Positions 28,001-40,000 of a stretch of DNA of 64,000 nucleotides are shown here, piece after piece (position 1 is the stretch's first letter; every line of letters begins with the position of its first letter). The position numbers and the translations under genes were made by a program. The notes beneath the pieces were generated by a model. It was given only the letters and a program-made list of their open reading frames with translations. It had not been told where the DNA came from and ran no database searches. The stretch comes from Limnoperna fortunei (lineage: Eukaryota > Mollusca > Bivalvia > Mytilida > Modiolidae). The stretch spans positions 84,953,756 through 85,017,755 of the forward strand of contig OX104112.1 of NCBI GenBank assembly GCA_944474755.1. The letters run 5' to 3'.

Positions 28001-31000
28001 TTCTGTGTAGCTTCTGGTGAAAAATAAAGAGAAAACACAAAATAAGAGAACTTTTAAAGAAAACATATCTACAATGTAAGAACATGTCATTTGTTGCACT
28101 CCTGACAGTTGAGGGTGCTCTGTTTTACTCTGTGTCCCTGATCAGATTACCAGTTTTAGGGTATCTTGCTGTGACTGCCCTGATGCAGCAAAGATATATT
28201 TATGATTTTATTTTGGTTTAATCATTGTTAACAAAAGGAAAAAATTTCTACCAAGAACTAAATGCAACGTTGCTTAAACTTGTGTTGCACTCATGTCAGG
28301 GTAGTTTTTTCAGAACAATAGTTTCATACTTTTAAAATGCAACATACTTTCTTTTGATATCTCTCAATTAGTTAACACATGAAACTGTGTAATAAAAAAA
28401 GAATTATGCACATATTGCTAGATTTGACAATTGTGTGACCTTTTAAAAAATGACATATTTAAGTGTCACAGAAAAGTGTTGCACTCCTGACAATTTTGGC
28501 ATGTTTTTTTGGCATAACTTTTTTGTTTTCTTATATATCTTCAAGATTTTTTGCAAACATGTTCCCCACAACTAGACATACATTTTTAACTATTTATAAA
28601 TAATATATCTTATTAATTTGACAAAATTAATGGACCATAATCTGTTGGGGTCATTTTGTTTAAACAGCTTATATATTAATTTTGTTCTTTCTCAAATATC
28701 CCATTGAAAATGTTAAGATATATGAAATTTGTTCCCAGCAATATCACAAATTACCTCAGTACTATTTAAAGAATGTATTTCCTTCTTTTATTTGTTTTAA
28801 CCTGGAATGTCAGGAGTGCATCAAAATCAGACTAAACATAGTACTTTTTCTACAACCTACCATTTTAAAATGATTTAACTTTATCATGAAATTTTTTTTC
28901 TCAATGGATGACTTATAATTACAATTTAATAATTTTGGTGCCATATGCAAAAATACATACTACTTTTGACTTAATAAAAATTTTAAGAGGTAGATAACAA
29001 AAGAATTTTCAAAAATTCTTGAAAAAAAATATTTTTTTGAAAAAGTACAATTGCATATTGTTCAAAATCTTGCACAGGAAGTCACTAGTATTTGTTACAT
29101 TGTTTAAGAAAACAGCAACAAGTTATATAAAACATAACATTGTTAAACTGAAGTAAAATGTATAAATGTTAATAGTGTTTTATATTTCAAAATTTGTTCA
29201 ATAAAATATTATAAAAACTTTATTTCTTACCTTTTCGTTAATTTCTTTTTTGATTTATTAACTTCCAACGTATTCACATTTGGAAATTATGAACAAAAAC
29301 TTGATATGCTCATGTTTAAATTTGACATTTTTTTCACATCTTGGGGTCATATTTTTTGAAACAGCCCATATACATTTTATTGAACTGTTAAACTATAATT
29401 CTGATAGCAAGATATCACACTGCAAGATGGAATGAAAAAATACTATTAGACATAGCAACCGACTATAATACTAGATATTATATTGTGTGATAAACTGGAA
29501 GGAGTTCACAAATCATTGATAAAATATTTTAATTTGCCTACAGACAACTGCTGAAACTAGAGGCTCTTAAGAGCCTGTATCGCTCACCTGACTTACAAAC
29601 AATTTTTTTAAGACTTTCTGGAAAATTTTGATATTAAATGCTAAAGAGTTTATGTGAAGATGCTGTTTCTATGAATGTTGCCATGTTGAATTTACAATCA
29701 GCAGTAGGAGTGTTTCTGAGAAGAAGCAGTTTTTATGTTTTTTCATAGGGTAGTATGTTAAGTGATGTTCCATAGTGGCAGCAATCTTGTATTTTGGATC
29801 GAAACAAAAAACTCAAAATTGGTAGAGGACCATACAATATCACATATCCTAAAATCTGCCAAGCTGTTTGTGAGAAAAAGAATTTTAAAATCTCAGCCAG
29901 TCAGAACGCATTTGCAGCTCTGGCAGCCATGTTGAATTTCCTATTGGCTCTAAACACTTACAATAATAAGATTACTATCTAAGATTCACTACTGCATTAT
30001 TTGGTTAAATTGTGTGGAACTGAGTTTCAGAGGAGAAGCCGTTTGTATAGTTTTCCCATAGGGTCCTATGTTAAGCTGTGTTCCACCGTGGTGGCCATCT
30101 TGGATTTAGATCGCCACAAAAACTCAAATTTTGTAGAGGACCATCTAAGGTACATTTGTGCAATATTTCAAATCAATCTGCTAAGCGGTTTGTAAAAAGA
30201 AGATTTTAGAAATCTCAGCCAATCAGAACCCATTAGTTGCCCTGGAAGCCATGTTCAATTTGCAATTGGCTCAAAAAACTCAAAATAATAAGATAAATAT
30301 CCATTGATCATTTCTTCATAATTTGGCTTCATTGTGTGGAACAGTTTCAGAGAAGAAGTTGTTTGTATGTTTTCCCCATAGGGTCCTATGTTAAACTATG
30401 TCCTGTGATGGTGGCCATCTTGGATTTTGGATCAGAACAAAATACTCAAACCTTGTAGAGGACCAAAAAGGTACATTTCTGCCATATTTTAAATCAATCC
30501 GCCAAGCAGTTTATGAGAAGATTTTTGAATTTCAGCCAATCAGAACGCATTAATGGCCCTGGAAGCCATGTTGAATTTGCAATTGGCTGGAAAAACCCAA
30601 AATAATAAGATAATTATCCAACCTTCATTTCCTTATTAATTTGGCTTCATTGTGTGGAACAGTTTCAGAGAAGAAGTTGTTTATTTGTTTTTCCTATAGG
30701 GTCCTATGTTAAACTATGTCCTGCAATGGCAGCCATCTTGGATTTTGGATCGGCACAAAAAACTAAAACTTTGTAGAGGACTATCTAAGGTACATTTCTG
30801 TAATATTACAAATCAATCTGCCAAGCAGTTTATGAGGAGAAGAGTTTTGAATTTCAGCCAATCAGAACACATTAACGGCCCTGGAAGCCATGTGAATTTG
30901 CAATTGGCTCGAAAAACCCAATACAATTAGACAATTATGCAACCTTCATTTCCTTATTAATTTGGCTTCATTGTGTGGAACAGTTTCATAGAAGAAGTTG

Positions 31001-34000
31001 TTTGTATGTTTTTCCTATAGGGTCCTATGCTAAACTTTGTCCTGCGATGGCGGCCATCTTGGATTTTGGATCGGCACAAAAAACTCAAACTTTGTAGAGG
31101 ACCATCTAAGGTACATTTCTGCAATATTTCAAATCAATCTGCCAAGCAGTTTATGAGAAGAAGATTTTTGAATTTCAGCCAATCAGAACGCATTAATGGC
31201 CCTGGCAGCCATGTTTCATATTTGATCAGCACCAAAACTCAATCTTTGTTAAGAACCACCCAATAAACATTCCTGCAAAGTTTGGTTCATATTGTTCAGT
31301 GGTTGTGGAGAAGAAGATTAAAATGTAAAAAGTTTACGGCCGATGACGACGACGGGCGCAAAGTGATGAGAATAGCTCACACTGACCCTTTGGGTCAGGT
31401 GAGCTAATAAAACTTTAAAGAATCTTGGAGAGGGTTAAAATATTAAACCAGTGGTTAACTTATAAAGCCTCATCTCTGTGTATCATACATGTAACTGAGT
31501 AAAACTTACTCTTTTTCGTTTGACATCAGCTGCGGCAGTTGTTGACTAATGTGATTCCATTCTAAATACAACATGTCATGTTTCTCTTGCATGGATTGTC
31601 TTTCCTTACCTAAAGCATCATTTTTTATACTAATTTCCATTTCTAGAGTCTATGAAAAAAGAAAAAAAAATTCTTCAGAAAAAATTCAATTTTACTACTA
31701 ACTTACCCATAGCAGATCTAAAAACAAATAAAAACCGTAATTTCAAATGTATTTGTAATAATACACTTGATGTAAAATAAGGCAGTAAAATGTGTCTATA
31801 CTAAATCTTCTGAAAGTTTTACTGTTTCTACCAATTTCACTTAAGTATCCACATTTCTTACCTTTAATTTGTGATCAGTTTCTTGCACTTGATTGGCCAA
31901 TTCCTGTTTTTGTGTTATAGCACAAGTCAAGTCTGATTGCAATAAATCATATTCCTTTTTCATTCTCTGAAATTCATCTTTTAGAGGTTCATATGGATCA
32001 GTGTTGATGGACACTGTACACGTTTCAACAAAAGCATGAACAGATTTATCCAATTGGAATTTCTGAAATGGATTACTAAAAACTGATGAGGTATAGTTTC
32101 CAGGAAATGTATTTAAAGCCTGAGGAGACGTAGTCATATTGCTGGAGGACTGAGTAACTGATATTCCAATAGACCAATTGCCAAACAGATCCGGTTTGGA
32201 TGTTGGTAAAAAAGGTGACTGATAATCACTATTGGAAGGCATTGGAGAAAAAATTGATGATGCCTGTGATGGAAACGATGATGTATTAGAACTCGCAGAC
32301 AAAAACGAAGACACAGTTGTAGTCACTGTTGGAAAAACTAACGAAGGTGTGAAAGACGTCTGAAAACCAGGATAGGACAAAGATTCACTTTGTGGCCATC
32401 CTGAATTAGATGTTGAAACACTATTGGTAAATGTACTATCACCATAGAATAAATTGTTTGATGTAACAACACTAAAAGATTCCGGAGTTAAAGATGGATC
32501 TGTAGTTTTCTTTTGATAAAAATTTTTCATATACTGTTCTGTGTAAGAATTTTTATTCGTTGTATATTCATAACCTGTTTCATTTGTTTTTGACGACCAA
32601 TTATTTGGTTTTTTGGATGTACGTTTGAAATCATTCCAAATGTCTTGGGAAACTTGCTTGTATAAGTCTTTTTTTTCCTTTTCTGTAAAACTCTTTCCAA
32701 ATGTCATATCCTTCATCACTTCTTCGGTCAGTTCCTGTACATACTGAGCATCTATTTTAAATTTTTCACGTTCTGCCGCCTTTGCTGTGTCCATCAGCAG
32801 TATCGAACCATTTTTGTCATTTGAATAAGAAGAGTAAGATGGCAATATTTCTGACTGTTCATTTTTACTCTCAAATTTGTCAGAAGGTACAGGTGAACCT
32901 ATAGGCCCGAAAATGTTTGGTGATGAATTAAGAGTTCTCTCCCTTGCTGGCCACATGCTTGAAGGCTTTATTTCAGGCATTTTTTGTTGATTTAGTTTTA
33001 TTTCAACAGATAAATCACTTCTTTCACTGATGTCAGATTTTGAACTACTGCGACTGATTGTGAAATCTGTTTTCAATTCGGGCTTTTCTAATTTGGAGTC
33101 CAATTTATTTAAATCCATTTTCTCTCTTCCAACAATTTTAGAATCCTCTCTACTGCTTACACTATCTCGATCTGAATTCCCTATACCCTCTTTGAAACTG
33201 TCTGAGTCTGATACATTGAAATCAAAATCATCTAAATCATCCATCCCTTTGTTTTTCTTTTGGATTTTTTTAGTTTTACTTTTAACAGGTATCAAATCTA
33301 TATCATCAATAGCATCCATATCCATGGAAACTGCAAGTTCAGTAGTTTTTGGTTTTTCAACTTTTTTATCCACTGAAATTTTGGGATATTCAGTTTTTTC
33401 AATCAGAATTTTTGATTCATTAGTTTTTTCCAATGTATTTTGATACTCAAAAGGAATATTTGGATCAAAATCAAAATCATCTAATGTATCCATGCATGAC
33501 ACCTTAAATTTCTTGGTACCAGATATATTATCCTGAATTTCAAGACTTTTAGAAACAGCCTCTTTTGATGTAGTGTTATTTGTTTCAAAAAGTTTGGCTG
33601 ACTGTTGTTTATCATTTGTCCAAGGATTTTCTAGCTTAAGTGGAACAGACTGACTACCATTCCCATTTCTAAGTTTTGAAGCTTTTGATGCAAAGCTCTC
33701 ACTTTGTTGTTTAGATATTTTGCTTGCTTTGTGAGCATCTTCTCTGAGACAAACAATCTCTCCATGCATTGCAAATTTAGTTGACTGCAGAAGAAATTTG
33801 CTGAAGCCTCCTACAGCATCCATTTTAGTTTTCGCATCAGGTGGGAAATCTTCCAACATTGATGTTATTTTAGCATCATTAATATGGAGTGGTCCATAAG
33901 CTTTAAGTAAATCCTCAAAAAACCTTTAAAAAAAAATAAAATTTTAGCAATTTTCCATCATTAAATAATTCTATTACCTATTTCTATGTTATTCACAAAG

Positions 34001-37000
34001 AGCAATCAAGTAATAGGCATATACATTTGTTTTGGTTTTTTTTGTTTTGCTAAAAAGATACTATTATAGAAACAGTACATGAAAAACTAATTCTAATCTG
34101 ACCCAATTTACCAACATCTAATGTAAAATTAACCTATAATTTAAGCTCTATATACACAGAGCAGATAGTGCAAATAATATACTATTCAATCAATCAATAC
34201 TATGTTGAGGACAGATTTCACCATATTTAAATAAACCTGCTACTTTAAAATGGTAAAATAAAATTTTCTGTTTAAAAAAATGTTTTTATTTCAAACAAAA
34301 AACTCGAATATTTAATTCAGAACTACTTATAAAATGTTTAATTTGTTTACTTAGTTGATCAAAAGAAAAATATTTCTATAAATAGTAATATTATTAAATA
34401 TTATTTAATAACTGCAATATCAAAGGGAGCTTACTCTATATTATATATATAAAATCTGAAAAAAATCATTTTTACAAGTGACAGATATTTGCAAAATATG
34501 TGTTTGCTTAAATATTTTTAATCTAAAAGATTTGTGATTCAACCAGAAAATTCACAAAAAGTAAATTTAACAATTAGTAAACAAAAGAAATATAATATTC
34601 AATTTGATATCAAAAACATTCTTTTTATGTGTGTACATTTTGAGTAGTCTCCCATGCTACATTACATTTAAAAGTCAATTTCTAAACAGTCAAAATTGTG
34701 TTCCCTGTGTCCCATCTCACCCATTTTTCCATTGATTTATTGTTTGTTAACTTCTTCCCGTCCTGAATATAGCTGAAATACTGCTCGCTGGACATAAAGC
34801 AAACACCCAATCAATCAATCAATCTAAACAGCCAAGTCCAATGTCTTATAAAATGTCTTAAAATCTGTAAGAACTAAATTAATGACAAATGTTGTGTGTG
34901 AATAAAAATGGACAAACTGCTTTCACATTCGTTGGTTTTTAAAAGTATTGTTTTTCATTTAAAGCAAAATGAAAAACATTTCAGCTATACGAGCCAATAA
35001 AAAAGACATGTTAGTACATGGTTTTTGACTTTAATAGTACTACCATACAAGAAGTATTACCATCAGATTGACAAGCCCCGTATTTCAAAAGCAAATTATT
35101 TATACAAACTACAAAAGCCCTATCTCCACTCAGACAGAAAATTAGTATGAAATGATATAAAGTGAAACAAGAAAATGTGTCTCTGCTACACTTATGTCCC
35201 ACCTGGCACATATAGGTAAACACCCCCTTTTTAGTTCAATCAAGCGTAAAATATTTAGCACAGTTCAATCAAGCGTAAAATATTTAGCACAGTTCAATCA
35301 AGCGTAAAATATTTAGCACAGTTCAATCAAGCGTAAAATATTTAGCACAGTTCAATCAAGTGTAAAACATTTAGCACAGTTCAATCAAGCATAAAATACT
35401 GTTTGTTAACTGTGTAACAGATTTCATGAAGATGTGAAGTCATCTTCATGAAAAAAAAGCTTCAATGTAATGGTAAACCTGATGTGGGATGGCCAAACTG
35501 ATGCACAAACGAATTTTACTTTACAAGTTTATTAAAAGGTAAAAGTTACAACTTCTTTTTTGCACATACAATTCTTGTCACCAAATTTGGGTAACATGAA
35601 CTCTTCGTGTTAAGAATATTGAAGACAAAACTGTATTTATTTTTTTGAATCAGGTTTTATGCAGTTTTTATCAATGTTTCAACAAATGAATTGTGTTTAA
35701 GTTGTTAAGGACGTCAGAGTACACAGCAAGAATCCTGACATTAGCAGGAAAACTGAAAAACCTTGTCAAATAAGAATAAAGTCCAGTACACCCTGCCAGA
35801 AGTCTGAAATGCCCATAATAATTAGTAAATCTCCAATTACCTAGACATCTCAGTCTAACATCAAGTCACATACAAACTTTTCTGTGGAGTTAGAAGGCAC
35901 TTACTCCAAAATAGGCCATTTATATAATATTTTGAACTACCTGTAGTATTTACATGATCCCAGTGGACTTGTATTATTCCATCTCCCAATGAAAAATCTG
36001 CTATTTAAGAAGATGGAAAAATAGTATTCTTCAATGGTAGATGGAATAATACAAGTCCACTGGGATCATGTAAATGCACAATAAAGGCAGTTCAAAATCT
36101 TATATAAATGGTCTAAAGAAAGCTACTAACCAGTACACTTATTGAGTATCAGATCGACAAACATGACCATACAGCATAAACAAAAAATAATATACAAGTC
36201 TAGAAGATTATGCAAGGATACAAATGACGGTGTTTCTTGTCAAAACTATAGACACAGACTGACTTTTAATTGGTTAATAATACTCTCAAATAATAAAAAA
36301 CTTAACTTTTATCAGTCTATAAAAGTCAAAACATGATTCCTCAACTGCGATCACATTACACAAACAATGCTGAGTAAATTAGATCAACAAAAAATGCAAT
36401 GCACTTTATAATCTTAATTGAATACTAGTTATATGCATATGGAACATATTAATTACAAGTATTGTATTTGATTTGTTCCATGCCTTTACATGCAGATAAA
36501 ATGACAAAATCTTGCATTTAAAATCTGCTAGTAAAATTAAAAAACCGATTTATTACTAAGCTGACTAATGTTGAACAAATATTAAAATACTACATAAATA
36601 CTTACGAAAATAGATTCTGAGCGATTTCATCAAACTGTGCCTTTGGATAATATGCTTTCTTTAATGGCTGTTGTTTAGTGTTTTCTACTGTTTTTGAACC
36701 AGGCATGGGTGGATTTTGTGTTCTGTCAAAAAAAGTAACTGCCTTTAAATTTGTCTAAATCTGTAAACTGTTACATATTGTATGTTTGATTGCAGTTTAA
36801 TGCCACTTCCATTATCCAGGGTAACCGGTGAAAACCTATGATATTCAACATGAAAACTTTTTAGAAAAAATTCAGGTTTGAGTAGAGCAAACCATGCCAC
36901 AGTAAGGATGAAGCCCGCAACCTTAGTGTCGACAAGCTGGTGATCTAGATGTCTACTACCGGACTACTATCTTAAGCCACCAAGGCCTATAACACTGTAA

Positions 37001-40000
37001 TATATATAATTATATGCTACAGTGAATTTTTATGAAATTGAGTAAAAGACAAATCAAGATATATAAAAATACTACACAATTTTCTGGCTTCACAGAAATA
37101 ATTGTATAAAACAAGTGTGGACTGTGAGCACGCTCACAAAGCGATTACCCCCCTCCCCCCTTTTCGCTTTCAAGTCCAATTATCTCCCAATTATGATATC
37201 CTAGGTCAATAAAAATCCTTCATGCGCATCTACCTATGATGTACTTCCTTTCTGCTAAATTTCATCAAGCGGTTTAGGAGGAGTTGCGCTTACGAGGTCT
37301 CCCATTGAATACTATATTTAAAAAGTCTTATCTTCCCTGAATAATATCCGACAGCGGCGAAAATTCTTCTTGCATATCTTCATATGATGTACTTCCTTCA
37401 TGTAAGAAGTGGTTTAAGAGGAGAAGCACTTACAAGGGATGTGGACAGACAGACAGACAGACAGGGTGATTCCTATATACCCCCAAACAAGTTTGTGGGG
37501 GGGATTAAAAAAATAGATGACCTTTAAAATGTCCCAAATAGTAATTTTATGTCACTATTTCTTGTACTTTATCAGTGATTATTACTTATTAGGATTATTA
37601 TTCAAGATAGTTCATGCAGGTTTTTCTCTTATTTTGAAGGCAGGTGGGTTTTTTATAACAAATTCATTACATATAGATTATTTACTTTTATTGAAACGAG
37701 ATGCATTTTCTCATTGATGAGCGACAGCCCCGGGATGAGATGACGAGAAAATGCATAGAGTTTCATAAAACGTAAATAATCTGTTTATTGCTGTTTTGTA
37801 ACATTGTGACTTCACTGTTTTTACTTAATACATCTAAACAGCTAGGTGTGATGGGCCCATTGTGAGATGGGACATTACCACACATAAAGATTAAAGGAAA
37901 ATACTGCCATAATATGGATAAAACTCAATATTATGATAACCCCACATACTCATCCGGAACAGAATTTTCTCCTAAAAGCTGCTTTTCATTGCCATCCCCA
38001 AAATTGACTTCTACATTTAACACTTGTTTGGCTTTGTCTCTCTTCTTTTTATTTTTCCTCTTTGCAGCCTAAAATAAGAAAATCTCTTGACTTTATGTTC
38101 AAACAGCTTTGAATACCAGTCAGTTAAATGGATTTCACAAAATCTGAATGATGATGAAAACTAGAAAAAACATTTTTTACCAGAATTGTCATTATAGCTT
38201 TTGATAGTTAAATATCACTTTTTTTCAAATAAGGGAAATATAAAAAAAATCAGACATACTTTAAGTATTAAGTATTAATATTAATCTTTAACTTCAACAA
38301 GATATTACAAATTAGTTTTAGACAATGGTCTTGTATATGACATCTTTCTGTAGTAATATATAAAAACTATGTTTTAATTGTGTAAGTTCTTGTGTTTATT
38401 TCTATTTTACCTTTTTACTGATTTTAACTTGATTTTGATCAGTTTTCTTGATCACCTCTATGTCAGCCTCAGGTATTAGAGGTACTGGATCAACAGGTGT
38501 ACCTAAGAGCAAAAAAAGGAACAATTGTTATTGTCCATCTCCTTTTAGTTAGCTAAAAATTTTAATATTAATTTACAAAAAACTGACATTTTTACAAGTA
38601 TTCACCAGTCCTGGCATAACTCTGCTGATAGAACATGGTAAAATATTAGATGATTCTTTTGTTCGTTTGAATGTTCTTTACCACCACTTTCAGTAATTTT
38701 TAGCTAAATCATGATATCCAGTTTTTGTAGGGGTGGAAGCCAGAGGAAAATATATAGGCTATAATTAGACTGAAATAATTCAATTGTTTAAAGTTAAAAC
38801 CATTGTTACCTTTGAATTATTTTATTTAAATGTTTTGTAGTTTTAATAAATAATGTAATTTTATTCATTTGAATAATTGTTGCATATCATGTTGACAAAG
38901 AAACTTTAATAAACTGAAAATTTTCTAAGTTTGAGGCATCATGACTGTTTTTCATCATATCTGTACATTTTCATTAAACCAACTGAACCACTTTACAGAT
39001 ATCAAATAATGCTCCCATTTGCCCAGAGTTGTACTGGATCATAGAAGCTTTATATAATGTTAGCTAATTATACATTTCTCCCAGCAAAATTTAAAGTCTG
39101 TCAAAAACAATTATTTTTCTTAATTAAGTATTTAATAGCATAGTACAATAATGATAACCATATACTCCAGTCTGAAAACACCATATATATTTATATTGCA
39201 ACAAAGCAATAACCTTGACCATACTAAACATAAAAATCTTAGTATTTTCTATCATCTTTATAAGTAAAACATAATCAAATTAAAGAGTACAATGTTATAG
39301 CCAGAATTTTGATCCATTAAAATCTAGTATATGTGATATAATATAAACAATGAAACCTTTATCACTTACTTTTAATAGATACATCATACAGTGGAGAGTT
39401 TAGAGTGATCCAGGTGGTGAGTCATCAAGAATTGACTACATGCAGGTGAAACTGAGCTCGACTTCAAAGCATTCATGACTTGAACCTTAAGTGACAAGCA
39501 TTACCAGTTTACCTGCAATAAGTTTGGTGTTCTCTCCAAACAAAAACTGGATGCCATGATATAGCTGAACAATTGCTGAATGTAAGATACAAGCAATGTA
39601 CCTTCATTACCTTCGCAAGGTACATATGGTACTGTTTCTTCTTCCCTTGTTGCAGATACTGCACTCTCTATATCATCCATAAAGTCATCCGCTTCTTCTT
39701 TCATTTCTCTTTTTCTCTGTCTTCGTAATTCTTTTTTTTCCTTTTTCTTTTCTATTTTATCTTGACTAAAAAAAAGTATGATTTGTTAATTAAAGCAAAA
39801 AAAAAAAGATATGCCCCCACAGCTGTGAATTATATTAATGTGTTATTGGCAATTTTTTTTTATTTTGAAACAGTGTCTGGAAGTCTGCAGTGTGTTGCAA
39901 TAGGCAGAAATTTTAAGAAAATTGAATGCAAATCTTTTTGTCTTGCACACTTTCATTATGTGTTGAAACATCCTCCTAAATATAAATACAGAGCTGTTTA

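Larger units (their letters stand above)
33924..36605. other. Intron between exons 18 and 17
   Basis: 2.7 kb of AT-rich intron with a SINE part, a family 5 repeat carrying a 29-bp minisatellite, a SINE-like scrap near 35700-35800 and a palindromic MITE. I see no missed exon. Confidence 0.5.

Noticed and set aside
29220..29275. Possible extra coiled-coil exon in the intron between exons 19 and 20 (reads like NTLEVNKSKKK with a GTAAG donor)
   Set aside because: In the required phase a TAA lies a few codons upstream with no AG acceptor in between, and the segment lies in the foldback element.
33030..33443. 137-codon plus-strand open frame
   Set aside because: It is the antisense shadow of the Ser/Lys/Asp-rich exon 18. 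The minus frame has domains, splice sites and phase agreement.
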